Shown here in pieces: positions 1-7,577 of a DNA stretch of 18,716 bases. The notes under the pieces are model-generated. The model made no database searches, was not told the DNA's origin, and saw only the letters and a list, made by a program, of their open reading frames with translations. The DNA comes from Pseudolysinimonas_A sp044239695 (GTDB lineage: Bacteria > Actinomycetota > Actinomycetes > Actinomycetales > Microbacteriaceae): positions 1-18,716 of the forward strand of contig NZ_JBIIAW010000061.1 in NCBI RefSeq assembly GCF_044239695.1. The letters are read 5' to 3'. The position numbers were made by a program, and so were the translations under genes. Numbering within the stretch: position 1 is the first letter of the stretch; every line of letters starts with the position of its first letter.

Positions 1-36
1 CGCGGCAATCCGCACGGCAGGGAAGGGGAGGCCGGG

Positions 37-399
37 ATGACGCGCAGCCCTCGGGACATCGAGGAGATGCGCCAACGCGTGGTTTTCGCCCCCGACGAGC
101 GGATGCGATCAATCACCGCCGGGGTGCTGATGATCGGTCTGCTCGCTGGCGTCGAGATGTCCATGTCCGGGCGGCTGGGACGGGTGTACATGGGGGACGA
201 GCTCGACCTCCCCGACCTGGAACCGACCCCGGTGCCGGAGCACGACGAGATCGAGCTGTCGAAACGCCGCGCGATGCTGCGGCGGATCGAGGCTCAGCGC
301 GCGGCGCGCAGCCAGAGGGCGGCGAGCGGCGGCAGTGTGAGCTCCGCGGATGCGGGCCGCCCGTCCCACGGTTCCTCCGACGCGACGACCGACCCGTAG
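37..399 (+). CDS. Hypothetical small protein (120 aa), convergent with glgB
   Basis: I do not recognise the family. The frame has strongly GC-biased third positions and ordinary composition, unlike the Arg/Pro/Ala-rich antisense frames nearby. A purine-rich ribosome site (AGGGAAGGGGAGG) ends just before the ATG at 37. The frame stays open to the window edge, so a start outside the window cannot be excluded, but those extra codons (AGG, GGG) look like the ribosome site rather than coding sequence. Residues about 26-43 are moderately hydrophobic. Residues 55-90 are charged (Asp/Glu, then Arg/Lys). The tail is Ser/Ala-rich. The last 106 bp lie antisense to the end of glgB, so the two genes overlap tail-to-tail. 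The function is unknown. That it is coding is likely from composition and ribosome site; its exact 3' extent is less sure. Confidence 0.55.
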   Translation: MTRSPRDIEEMRQRVVFAPDERMRSITAGVLMIGLLAGVEMSMSGRLGRVYMGDELDLPDLEPTPVPEHDEIELSKRRAMLRRIEAQRAARSQRAASGGSVSSADAGRPSHGSSDATTDP

Positions 400-2480
400 T
401 TGCCGACTCCCGACCCGCCGAATTCGACGGCGTCGGTGTTGATGACCTCGTCCCAGCGTCCCGCGAACGGCAGCCCGACGCGGTACGGACCCACCGGGTT
501 GCCGCCGAAGTTGAGCAGGCAGACGAGCGCTTCGCCGGAGGCCGACCAGCGCACGAACGACAGCACGTTGGACCCGGCGTCGTTGGCGAGCATCTCGAAG
601 CCGGCCGGCGTGTTGTCCTGCTCCCACAGCGCCGCCTCGGCCCGGTAGACGCGGTTCAGCGAGGAGACGAGACGGGACAGGCCCTGGTGGGCGGGCTGGT
701 CGAGGATCCACCAGTCGAGGCCGCGCTGCTCGCTCCACTCGGAGGGCTGACCGAACTCCTGGCCCATGAAGAGCAGCTGCTTGCCGGGATGCGCCCACAT
801 GTAGGCCAGGAACACGCGCATGTTGGCGAGCTTCTGCCACTGGTCGCCGGGCATCTTCGCCAGCAGCGAGCCCTTGCCGTGCACGACCTCGTCGTGCGAG
901 ATCGGCAGCAGGAAGCTCTCGCTCCAGGCGTAGACGAACGAGAAGGTGAGCTTGTCGTGGTGGTGCGCCCGCCACATCGGATCCTGGTGGATGTACTCGA
1001 GCGAGTCGTGCATCCAGCCCATGTTCCACTTCAGCCCGAAGCCCAGGCCGTTCTCGCCGGTGCGACCGGTGACGCCGGGCCAGGACGTCGACTCCTCGGC
1101 GATCATGACGACGCCCGGGTTGCGCTTGTAGGCGGTCGCGTTGACCTCCTGCAGGAACGAGATGGCCTGCAGGTTCTCGCGGCCGCCGAACTCGTTCGGC
1201 AGCCACTCGCCCTCTTTGCGGCTGTAGTCGAGGTAGAGCATCGAGGCGACGGCATCCACGCGCAGCCCGTCGACGTGGAACTCCTCGAGCCAGTACAGGG
1301 CGTTCGCGACGAGGAAGTTGCGCACCTGCGACTGCCCGAAGTCGAACACCAGCGTGCCCCAGTCGGGCTGCTCGCCGCGACGCGGGTCGGAGTGCTCGTA
1401 GAGCGGCTGCCCGTCGAAGTTCGCCAGCGCCCACTCATCCTTGGGGAAGTGCGCGGGCACCCAGTCGACGATGACGCCGATCGACGCCTGGTGCAGGCGG
1501 TCGACGAGGTACTTGAAGTCGTCGGGATGCCCGAAGCGGGAGGTCGGCGCGTAGTAGCCGGTCACCTGGTACCCCCAGCTGGGTCCGTAGGGGTGCTCGG
1601 CGACGGGGAGGAACTCCACGTGCGTGAAGCCCGTCTCGTGCACGTACTCGATGAGCTGGTCGGCGAGTTCGCGGTAGCCAAGCCCCGGGCGCCACGACCC
1701 GAGGTGCATCTCGTAGACGCTCATCGCCGAGTTGTGCGGGTCGTGGCTCGCGCGCTGCGCCAACCAGGTGGAGTCGTGCCACTCGTGGAGGGTCTGCCCG
1801 ATCTTCGATCCCGTGCGCGGCGGCACCTCGGTGTAACGCGCCATCGGGTCGGCCCGCGTGACCCAGGCGCCGGCGGCGGTGAGGATCTCGAACTTGTAGG
1901 TCGATCCCGGCTCGAGCCCGGGCACGAAGAGTTCCCAGACGCCGTTGTCGTCGAGCCGGCGCATCGCGTGCAGCAGGCCCGACCAGGAGTTGAAGTCGCC
2001 GACGACGCGGACGGCACGGGCGTGCGGCGCCCACACCGAGAAGCTGGTGCCGACGACATCCTCGTGCGGTCGGTAGTGGGCCCCCAGCACCTGCCAGATC
2101 TGCTCGTGCCGGCCCTCGCCCCAGAGGTAGAGATCGACCTCGCCGACGCTCGGCACGAAGCGGTACGGGTCGCCCGTCAGCCACGCGGGGCCGTCGTCGT
2201 AGGTCGTCTCGAGGTCGTAGGCCTGGCCCTCGCCGGGGGCGTAGCCCTGCCACAGTCCGTCGGCGACGTGGGCGAGCGGGGCGCGGGAGCCATCCGCCCG
2301 GATCGCGGTGACCGTCGTCGCGAGCGGACGGACCGCCCGGATCACCCAGCCGCCCCCGTCGAGGGCGTGGGCCCCGAGCCACTCGTGCGGGTTCGGATGA
2401 CTCGCGGCGACGATCGACGAGATCGTCCCCGGGTGCAGTTCGGGGAGCGCGGGCACGGCGGACTTCTTGGGCGCGGGCAT
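294..2480 (-). CDS. glgB: 1,4-alpha-glucan branching enzyme GlgB
   Basis: Cytoplasmic GH13 enzyme that cuts alpha-1,4-glucan and rejoins the fragment as an alpha-1,6 branch. At 728 aa it has the usual GlgB length. CBM48-type N-terminal modules cover about residues 25-230 (including GDFNSW near 161), the catalytic barrel about 240-620, and a C-terminal beta domain follows. GH13 motifs are visible: DWVPAHF at 339-345, the nucleophile Asp409 in GLRVDA, the acid/base Glu462 in AEES, and His529-Asp530 in SHDEVVHGKGS. The start ATG overlaps the glgE stop as TGATG, behind a strong ribosome site (AGGAAGG), so it is co-transcribed and translationally coupled with glgE. It branches the linear glucan that GlgE makes. 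Its last 106 bp overlap an opposite-strand hypothetical gene. Confidence 0.97.
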   Translation of the reverse strand: MPAPKKSAVPALPELHPGTISSIVAASHPNPHEWLGAHALDGGGWVIRAVRPLATTVTAIRADGSRAPLAHVADGLWQGYAPGEGQAYDLETTYDDGPAWLTGDPYRFVPSVGEVDLYLWGEGRHEQIWQVLGAHYRPHEDVVGTSFSVWAPHARAVRVVGDFNSWSGLLHAMRRLDDNGVWELFVPGLEPGSTYKFEILTAAGAWVTRADPMARYTEVPPRTGSKIGQTLHEWHDSTWLAQRASHDPHNSAMSVYEMHLGSWRPGLGYRELADQLIEYVHETGFTHVEFLPVAEHPYGPSWGYQVTGYYAPTSRFGHPDDFKYLVDRLHQASIGVIVDWVPAHFPKDEWALANFDGQPLYEHSDPRRGEQPDWGTLVFDFGQSQVRNFLVANALYWLEEFHVDGLRVDAVASMLYLDYSRKEGEWLPNEFGGRENLQAISFLQEVNATAYKRNPGVVMIAEESTSWPGVTGRTGENGLGFGLKWNMGWMHDSLEYIHQDPMWRAHHHDKLTFSFVYAWSESFLLPISHDEVVHGKGSLLAKMPGDQWQKLANMRVFLAYMWAHPGKQLLFMGQEFGQPSEWSEQRGLDWWILDQPAHQGLSRLVSSLNRVYRAEAALWEQDNTPAGFEMLANDAGSNVLSFVRWSASGEALVCLLNFGGNPVGPYRVGLPFAGRWDEVINTDAVEFGGSGVGNYGSVVASEEPWDGRPASAELTLPPLAALWLRAAR

Positions 2481-4552
2481 CAGGCCTTCCTAGCTCCGGC
2501 GGCGGTCGGATACGAGACCGACAGGATGTGGACGGGCTCGGTGAACGCGTCGAGCCGCACGAAGTTCGACTCACCCCACGTCCAGCGCTGTCCGGTGACC
2601 AGCTCGGTGACGTCGTAGGTCGCCGCCGGGTCGAGTCCGAGCTGCCGCAGGTCGAGGTGGACGGTCGTCTCGCGCACCGAGTGCGGGTCGACGTTGGCGA
2701 CGACGATGAGGCCGTCGGGCTTGCCCGTGGGCGAGAAGTCGGCGGCGAGGAACTTCGAGTAGACGAGGATCGAGTCGTCGTCGCTCCAGTGCACGCGCAG
2801 GTTGCGCAGCTGGGCCAGCGCGGGATGCTCGCGGCGGATCCGGTTGAGCAGCGTGAGGTACGGCGCGAGGGTGCGACCGGTGGCCTCGGCCTTCGCCCAG
2901 TCGCGCGCCTTGTACTCGTACTTCTCGTTGTCGATGTTCTCTTCGCTGCCGGGACGGGCGACGTCCTCGAAGAGCTCGTAGCCGGCGTACACGCCCCACG
3001 ACGGGCTCGCGGTCGCGGCGATCGCGGCGCGGATCTTGTACGCCGCCGGCCCGCCGAACTGCAGGTACGCCGTGAGGATGTCGGGCGTGTTCACGAACAG
3101 GTTCGGATGCAGGTAGTCCGCCGATTCGGTGGCGAGCCCGGTGAGGAACTCCTCCAGCTCGTCTTTCGTGTTGCGCCAGGTGAAGTAGGTGTACGACTGC
3201 TGGAACCCGGCTTCGGCGAGGGCGTGCATCATCGGCGGGCGGGTGAACGCCTCGGCGAGGAAGACGACGTCGGGATGCGTCTGCGCGATGCGACCGAGCA
3301 GCCACTCCCAGAACCACAGCGGTTTGGTGTGCGGGTTGTCGACGCGGAAGATGCTGACGCCCTGGGCGATCCAGTGCTCGACGATCCTCAGCACCTCGGC
3401 CGACAGCCCCTCCGGGTCGGTGTCGAAGTTGAGCGGGTAGATGTCCTGGTACTTCTTCGGCGGGTTCTCGGCGTAGGCGATCGAGCCGTCGGGCCGGTGC
3501 ATGAACCATTCGGGATGCTCGGTGACCCACGGGTGGTCGGGGGAGCACTGGAGGGCGAGATCGAGGGCGACCTCGAGCCCGTGCTTCGCCGCCTCCTTCA
3601 CGAAGACGCGGAAGTCGTCGAGCGTTCCCAGGTCGGGGTGGATGCTGTCGTGCCCGCCGTTCGTGCCGTCGCCGAGCGGTCCGCCGATCGCCCACGGGCT
3701 GCCCGGGTCGCCGGGGCCTGCCTCGGTGCTGTTGTTCGGTCCCTTGCGGAAGGCGACGCCGATCGGGTGGATCGGCGGGAGGTAGAGCACGTCGAAGCCC
3801 ATCGCGGCGACCCCGGGGAGGCGCTTCGCGGCGGTGCGGAAGGTGCCGGAGGTCCAGGTGCCGTCCTTCGCCTGCTTGGCGCCCTCGCTGCGCGGGAAGA
3901 ACTCGTACCAGGACCCGACCGCGGCCCGCGCGCGCTCGACGCGGAGCTCGAGCTCCGCGGATTCGGTCACGAGCGAGAGCAGGGGCTCGGCGGCGATCGC
4001 CGCCGTCAGGCGCGGGTCGTGCGCGACCTTGAGCCGCGCGGCGGCGCTGAGCCCGCCGTCCGCGAGGGCCTTCGCGGCATCGGCGAACACCTTCCCGGAA
4101 CCGCGCTCGAGCAATTCCACGCCCGAGGCGAAGACGAGCTCGACGTCCTGACCGGCGCCGATCTTGACGTCGGCGCTGTGCAGCCAGGTCGCCCAGTCGT
4201 CGGCAGCCGCGCCGACCCGCCAGCGCCAGGTTCCCGGGGCGTCGAGCCGGGCCTCGGCCCGCCAGCGATCCGTTCCGGAGGAGACCTCGCGCATCGGGTG
4301 CGTGCTCGACGCGCCCGCCGGATCGATGAGTTGCAGGGCCACGTAGAGCGAGTCGTGGCCTTCGCGGAACACGGTCGCCTCGAACGGGACGACCTCGCCG
4401 ACGTAGGCGTTCGCGGCCCAGAGGTTCTCGAGCTGACGCGGGCGCAGGTCGCGGATCGGGATGCGGCCGAGCTTTCCCGGCACCCGGGGGGCGGCGGTCG
4501 GAGCGAGGGCGGTGCCGGTCGAAGGGGCCTCGGTGGCGGGTGCGTCGGCCAT
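2480..4552 (-). CDS. glgE: Alpha-1,4-glucan:maltose-1-phosphate maltosyltransferase GlgE
   Basis: GH13_3 enzyme that adds maltosyl units from alpha-maltose-1-phosphate to the growing end of alpha-1,4-glucan, the polymerising step of the trehalose-to-glycogen GlgE pathway. The N-terminal beta domain spans about residues 28-135, a helical insertion about 145-215, the barrel about 220-560 and a C-terminal beta domain follows. Catalytic residues are nucleophile Asp405 in FRVDNPHTKP, acid/base Glu434 in FLAEAFTRP, and Asp491 in NTPDILTAY. The frame is open further upstream, to 4870. I chose ATG 4552 because the sequence before it is low-quality coding, the family N-terminus fits (690 aa against about 700 in mycobacteria), and a TACGGT -10 box lies 6 nt upstream. 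No treS or pep2 gene, which would supply maltose-1-phosphate, is in the window. Confidence 0.96.
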   Translation of the reverse strand: MADAPATEAPSTGTALAPTAAPRVPGKLGRIPIRDLRPRQLENLWAANAYVGEVVPFEATVFREGHDSLYVALQLIDPAGASSTHPMREVSSGTDRWRAEARLDAPGTWRWRVGAAADDWATWLHSADVKIGAGQDVELVFASGVELLERGSGKVFADAAKALADGGLSAAARLKVAHDPRLTAAIAAEPLLSLVTESAELELRVERARAAVGSWYEFFPRSEGAKQAKDGTWTSGTFRTAAKRLPGVAAMGFDVLYLPPIHPIGVAFRKGPNNSTEAGPGDPGSPWAIGGPLGDGTNGGHDSIHPDLGTLDDFRVFVKEAAKHGLEVALDLALQCSPDHPWVTEHPEWFMHRPDGSIAYAENPPKKYQDIYPLNFDTDPEGLSAEVLRIVEHWIAQGVSIFRVDNPHTKPLWFWEWLLGRIAQTHPDVVFLAEAFTRPPMMHALAEAGFQQSYTYFTWRNTKDELEEFLTGLATESADYLHPNLFVNTPDILTAYLQFGGPAAYKIRAAIAATASPSWGVYAGYELFEDVARPGSEENIDNEKYEYKARDWAKAEATGRTLAPYLTLLNRIRREHPALAQLRNLRVHWSDDDSILVYSKFLAADFSPTGKPDGLIVVANVDPHSVRETTVHLDLRQLGLDPAATYDVTELVTGQRWTWGESNFVRLDAFTEPVHILSVSYPTAAGARKA

Positions 4553-4558
4553 GTCTCG

Positions 4559-4564
4559 ACCGTA
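4559..4564 (-). promoter_or_regulatory. -10 box of the glgE leaderless promoter
   Basis: TACGGT on the minus strand lies 6 nt before the glgE ATG, placing the expected transcription start at or next to the start codon. There is no clear -35 hexamer. A GAACGTTC palindrome (4577-4584) falls at the -35/spacer position and could be an operator. Confidence 0.6.
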
Positions 4565-4649
4565 CTGGGTCGCCCCGAACGTTCCGAGGAGGTTGCCAGA
4601 CCGGCTGGTCGCGGCTAAGCGCTCTCGCGGTGGCCCGCGAGCCAGGAGG

Positions 4650-4678
4650 GTGACGCGCGGGTGATCCGTCCGTATGCT
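4650..4678 (+). promoter_or_regulatory. Candidate SigA-type promoter inside the glgE-glgP intergenic region
   Basis: GTGACG (4650-4655) and TATGCT (4673-4678) are separated by 17 bp, and each matches 4 of 6 consensus bases. The predicted start is near 4685, well upstream of glgP, so this would make a leader of about 250 nt or a separate small transcript. Confidence 0.45.
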
Positions 4679-4691
4679 GAAAGGAGGGGGA

Positions 4692-4910
4692 GTGCTTTCG
4701 CACCCGGGCGACCGGATGCGGTGGGGGCACCTCGAGCAGCCCGGTGTGCGACGACTCGTCGCCGCGCACGCGGGTGCCGTGCTCGGCAGCGAGCGGGTCG
4801 CAGGCCGCCGGCATCCGAAAGGGGCCGGTCGCGGGGCGGAGTCGGGGGACTCCGGCCCCGCGATCGGCACGGAATCCGCCGGGAGTCGCCCGCTCGTAAC
4901 GAGGCGGTAA
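4692..4910 (+). CDS. Possible small ORF or structured leader upstream of glgP
   Basis: A GTG-started frame of 72 codons follows a very purine-rich AAGGAGGGGG tract and a plausible promoter (4650-4678). The first 45 codons have coding-like third-position GC and a mixed composition. The last 25 run through a strong hairpin and look less protein-like. I recognise no domain. Since the predicted transcription start (about 4685) lies inside the purine tract, this could instead be a non-coding RNA or the 5' leader of glgP. It is listed so the tract is not lost; coding status is uncertain. Confidence 0.25.
   Translation: MLSHPGDRMRWGHLEQPGVRRLVAAHAGAVLGSERVAGRRHPKGAGRGAESGDSGPAIGTESAGSRPLVTRR
4831..4861 (+). 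terminator. Strong GC hairpin upstream of glgP (terminator or attenuator)
   Basis: GCGGGGC followed by GGAGTC pairs with GACTCC and GCCCCGC across a GGGG loop, giving 13 base pairs with one bulged G (4854). No T-run follows, so a classical intrinsic terminator is not shown. It lies between the upstream promoter and the proximal glgP promoter and could end or attenuate a leader transcript. Confidence 0.45.
4893..4903. promoter_or_regulatory. Palindrome at the glgP -35 region (candidate operator)
   Basis: CTCGTAACGAG is a perfect odd-centred palindrome 18 bp upstream of the glgP -10 box, where a -35 element would sit. The binding protein is unknown. Confidence 0.3.
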
Positions 4911-4921
4911 CCGGCTCGACG

Positions 4922-4927
4922 TAGGCT
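4922..4927 (+). promoter_or_regulatory. -10 box of glgP
   Basis: TAGGCT lies 8 nt before the GTG start of glgP, with no ribosome site between, so the transcript should be leaderless or nearly so. Confidence 0.55.
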
Positions 4928-4935
4928 CGGCCCTT

Positions 4936-7500
4936 GTGAAGGCCATCCGACGGTTCACCGTCCGCCCCGTCCTGCCGGACGCCCTGGCGGCGCTCGACGA
5001 GCTCGCCGCCAACCTGCGCTGGTCGTGGCATCAGCCGACGATCGACCTGTTCCGCGAAGTCGATGAGACCGCGTGGCTCGCCTCCACCGACCCCGTCGGA
5101 CTTCTCGGGGCGGTGTCGCCCGCCCGGCTCGCCGAACTCGCCGCCGACGCCGACTTCGTGGGCCGCGCCGAGGCGCTGCGCGATGACCTGCGCGCCTACC
5201 TGGCCGAGCCGCGGTGGTATCAGACGCTCGACGGCGCGGCGCCGCGCTCGATCGCGTACTTCTCGCCCGAGTTCGGCATCGCCGCCGCGCTGCCCCAGTA
5301 CTCGGGTGGTCTCGGCATCCTCGCCGGCGACCACCTGAAGAGCGCCTCCGACCTCGGCGTGCCGATCATCGGGGTCGGGCTGTTCTACCGCGCCGGGTAC
5401 TTCCGCCAGGCGATCTCGCGAGAGGGCTGGCAGGAGGAGAGCTACCCGGTCGTCGACCCCGACGGCCTGCCGATGCGGGTGCTGCGCGATCCCGATGGCT
5501 CGGCCGCGGTCGTCGTGCTCGCCCTCCCCGAGGGGCGGGCGCTCAGCGCGCGGATCTGGCAGCTCGACGTCGGCCGCGTGCCGCTGCTGCTGCTCGACAC
5601 CGACATCCCCGAGAACGACGAAGAGCTGCGCGGCGTCACCGACCGCCTCTACGGGGGCGGCGGGGAGCACCGGCTGCTGCAGGAGCTGCTGCTCGGCATC
5701 GGTGGCACGCGCGCCGTCAAGATCTACTCCGCCCTCGCCGGGCTGCCGGAGCCGGAGGTGTTCCACAGCAACGAGGGACACGCCGGATTCCTCGGGCTCG
5801 AGCGCGCCGCCGACCTCATCGGCGAAGGCCTCACGTTCGATCAGGCGCTGCGCGTCGTGCGGGCCGGCACGGTCTTCACCACGCATACCCCCGTGCCGGC
5901 CGGCATCGACCGGTTCGACGCGGCGCTCATCGAGCGCTACTTCGCGACCGACCTGCTGCCGGGAGTCGATGTCGCCGACGTGCTCGCGCTCGGCGTCGAG
6001 CCGACGGTCGACGGTCACCCGAACGATCCCGCGCCGTCGTTCAACATGGCCTACATGGGCCTGCGTCTCGCGCAGCGCGCCAACGGCGTCTCGCAACTGC
6101 ACGGCGAGGTGAGTCGTGGGATGTTCAACGCGCTGTGGCCCGACTTCGACGCCGAAGACGTGCCGATCAGCTCGGTCACCAACGGCGTGCACGCCCCCAC
6201 CTGGACCGACCCGGAGGTCACGGCGCTCGCCGCCGCGAAACTCGGCACCTCCGACACGACCGTCGCCGACTGGGCGTCGGACGCGGTCACCGACGACGAC
6301 CTCTGGCAGCTCAAGCGGCGGATGCGTGAGCAGCTCGTCGAGGACGCACGGCGGCGGATGTCGGCGGCCTGGGCGGAGGAGAACCCGGGGATCGCCGATC
6401 CCGCGTGGTTCCGCGACCTGCTCGACCCCGACGTGCTGACGATCGGCTTCGCGCGCCGCGTTCCCACCTACAAGCGGCTCACCCTGATGCTCCACGACCC
6501 GGAGCGGTTGCGCGCCCTGCTCACCCACCCGGAGCGGCCGATCCAGTTGGTCATCGCCGGCAAGTCGCACCCGGCCGACGACGAGGGCAAGCGGCTGATC
6601 CAGCAGTTGGTCGAATTCTCGCAGGGGGCCGACGTGCGGCAGCGCATCGTCTTCCTGCCCAACTACGACATCGGGATGGCCAAGACCCTCTACCCGGGCT
6701 GCGACATCTGGCTCAACAACCCGCTCCGCCCGCTCGAGGCCTGCGGCACGTCCGGGATGAAGGCCGCGATGGGGGGCGCTCTCAACCTCTCGATCCTCGA
6801 CGGCTGGTGGAACGAGTACTACGACGACCGCAACGGCTGGGCGATCCCGTCGGCCGATTCCGCAGGCGACGGCGCCGAACGCGACGCGCTCGAGGCGGCG
6901 TCGCTCTACGACCTGCTCGAACACCAGATCACCCCGCGGTTCTACGACCGCGGCCCCGGGGACATCCCGGCGAAATGGGTCGCCGACATGCGGCACACGC
7001 TCGCCACGCTGTCGCCGGAACTCTCGGCCGACCGCATGGTCAAGCAGTACGTCGGCGGTCTCTACACGCCCGCAGCTGTCGCCGAGCGTGCGATCTCGGC
7101 GTCGTCGTTCGCGCCCGCGCGCGACCTCGCGGCCTGGACGGCGAAGGTCGAGAGGGCGTGGCCGGGGGTGCACGTCGCCCACGTCGAATCCGGGGGAGTG
7201 GATGCGACCCCGCAGCTCGGCGAGCACCTGAACGTGCGGGCCTACGTCGAGCTGGGTGACCTGGTCCCCGACGACGTGAAGGTCGAGCTGGTCTACGGCA
7301 CCGCCCGCGACGGCGATGTGCTCACCGGCATCCGTCGGTTGCGGCTCGACCTCGAGTCGCACGACCTCGGATCGCCCGCCACGTTCCAGGGCACGGTCGA
7401 ACTCGACCTCGCCGGGGCGTTCGGGTACACGGTGCGGGTGGTGCCCAACCACGCGTTGCTGGCGACGCCGGCGGAGCTCGGGCTGCTCGCGACCGCCTGA
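4936..7500 (+). CDS. glgP: Alpha-glucan (glycogen) phosphorylase GlgP
   Basis: PLP-dependent GT35 enzyme that releases glucose-1-phosphate from the non-reducing ends of alpha-1,4-glucan. It is 854 aa, close to the mycobacterial GlgP length. An N-terminal DUF3417-type segment covers about residues 12-120. The glycine-rich QYSGGLGILAGDHLKSASDLG region is at 121-141, HSNEGHAGF at 277-285, and GFARRVPTYKR at 504-514. The PLP-binding Lys609 lies in EACGTSGMKAAMGGALNLS. The start is GTG 4936, because the MKAIRRFTV N-terminus fits the family and the -10 box is 8 nt away. It is divergent from glgE-glgB, the same order as in mycobacteria, pairing glucan breakdown with synthesis. The next gene starts 75 bp downstream behind its own element. 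Confidence 0.95.
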   Translation: MKAIRRFTVRPVLPDALAALDELAANLRWSWHQPTIDLFREVDETAWLASTDPVGLLGAVSPARLAELAADADFVGRAEALRDDLRAYLAEPRWYQTLDGAAPRSIAYFSPEFGIAAALPQYSGGLGILAGDHLKSASDLGVPIIGVGLFYRAGYFRQAISREGWQEESYPVVDPDGLPMRVLRDPDGSAAVVVLALPEGRALSARIWQLDVGRVPLLLLDTDIPENDEELRGVTDRLYGGGGEHRLLQELLLGIGGTRAVKIYSALAGLPEPEVFHSNEGHAGFLGLERAADLIGEGLTFDQALRVVRAGTVFTTHTPVPAGIDRFDAALIERYFATDLLPGVDVADVLALGVEPTVDGHPNDPAPSFNMAYMGLRLAQRANGVSQLHGEVSRGMFNALWPDFDAEDVPISSVTNGVHAPTWTDPEVTALAAAKLGTSDTTVADWASDAVTDDDLWQLKRRMREQLVEDARRRMSAAWAEENPGIADPAWFRDLLDPDVLTIGFARRVPTYKRLTLMLHDPERLRALLTHPERPIQLVIAGKSHPADDEGKRLIQQLVEFSQGADVRQRIVFLPNYDIGMAKTLYPGCDIWLNNPLRPLEACGTSGMKAAMGGALNLSILDGWWNEYYDDRNGWAIPSADSAGDGAERDALEAASLYDLLEHQITPRFYDRGPGDIPAKWVADMRHTLATLSPELSADRMVKQYVGGLYTPAAVAERAISASSFAPARDLAAWTAKVERAWPGVHVAHVESGGVDATPQLGEHLNVRAYVELGDLVPDDVKVELVYGTARDGDVLTGIRRLRLDLESHDLGSPATFQGTVELDLAGAFGYTVRVVPNHALLATPAELGLLATA

Positions 7501-7522
7501 CGGTGGAGCATCAGGCCCGCGG

Positions 7523-7541
7523 GTGAGTGGAATCTACTCAT
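7523..7541 (+). promoter_or_regulatory. Palindromic TGAGT-N7-ACTCA element upstream of lipoprotein gene (copy 1)
   Basis: GTGAGTGGAATCTACTCAT contains arms TGAGT and ACTCA separated by exactly 7 nt. A second copy at 14493-14511 (minus strand) matches 16 of 19 positions and also stands 34 nt before a lipoprotein start codon. The arms and spacing resemble the core of the HspR-associated inverted repeat, but the outer bases differ. Confidence 0.6.
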
Positions 7542-7548
7542 CGCCGGG

Positions 7549-7577
7549 ATGCGGGCATCCTGCCACGATGCCCGCAT
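7549..7577 (+). repeat. 11-bp perfect inverted repeat overlapping a start codon
   Basis: ATGCGGGCATC (7549-7559) is the reverse complement of GATGCCCGCAT (7567-7577), with a 7-nt loop. The right arm includes the first two bases of the ATG at 7576-7578. In RNA it would fold into a stable hairpin burying the start codon; in DNA it could be an operator. Confidence 0.6.

Larger units (their letters stand above)
4553..4935. other. glgE-glgP divergent intergenic region (383 bp)
   Basis: This is the only gene-poor stretch longer than 300 bp. It holds the glgE -10 box (4559-4564, minus) and an 8-bp palindrome GAACGTTC (4577-4584). An imperfect dyad lies at 4596-4608 (CCAG/CTGG arms), and a 7-bp-arm stem-loop at 4624-4641 (CTCGCGG/CCGCGAG). 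A SigA-like promoter at 4650-4678 faces glgP. Downstream are a possible small ORF (4692-4910), a strong GC hairpin (4831-4861), a CTCGTAACGAG palindrome (4893-4903) and the glgP -10 box (4922-4927). The divergent glgE/glgP order is conserved in mycobacteria, so control of synthesis against breakdown probably sits here (inference). Confidence 0.6.

Noticed and set aside
687..4618. Long open frames on the + strand opposite glgB and glgE (687-2618 and 2528-4618)
   Set aside because: They are antisense to well-supported enzymes. Their translations are rich in Arg/Val/Glu/Asp with no family motif, as expected from shadow frames in high-GC DNA.
4681..4861. Known structured RNAs (SRP RNA, RNase P RNA, 6C RNA, cobalamin riboswitch) in the glgE-glgP gap
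   Set aside because: None of the conserved cores of these RNAs can be read here; only generic GC-rich hairpins are seen.
4553..4870. N-terminal extension of glgE by 106 codons
   Set aside because: The extra sequence is Pro/Arg/Ser-rich and not family-like, and a -10 box lies directly before ATG 4552.
4615..7452. 945-codon frame on the - strand opposite glgP
   Set aside because: It is antisense to GlgP, which has clear catalytic motifs. The frame is Arg/Val/Gly-rich and recognisable as the shadow of a GC-biased gene.
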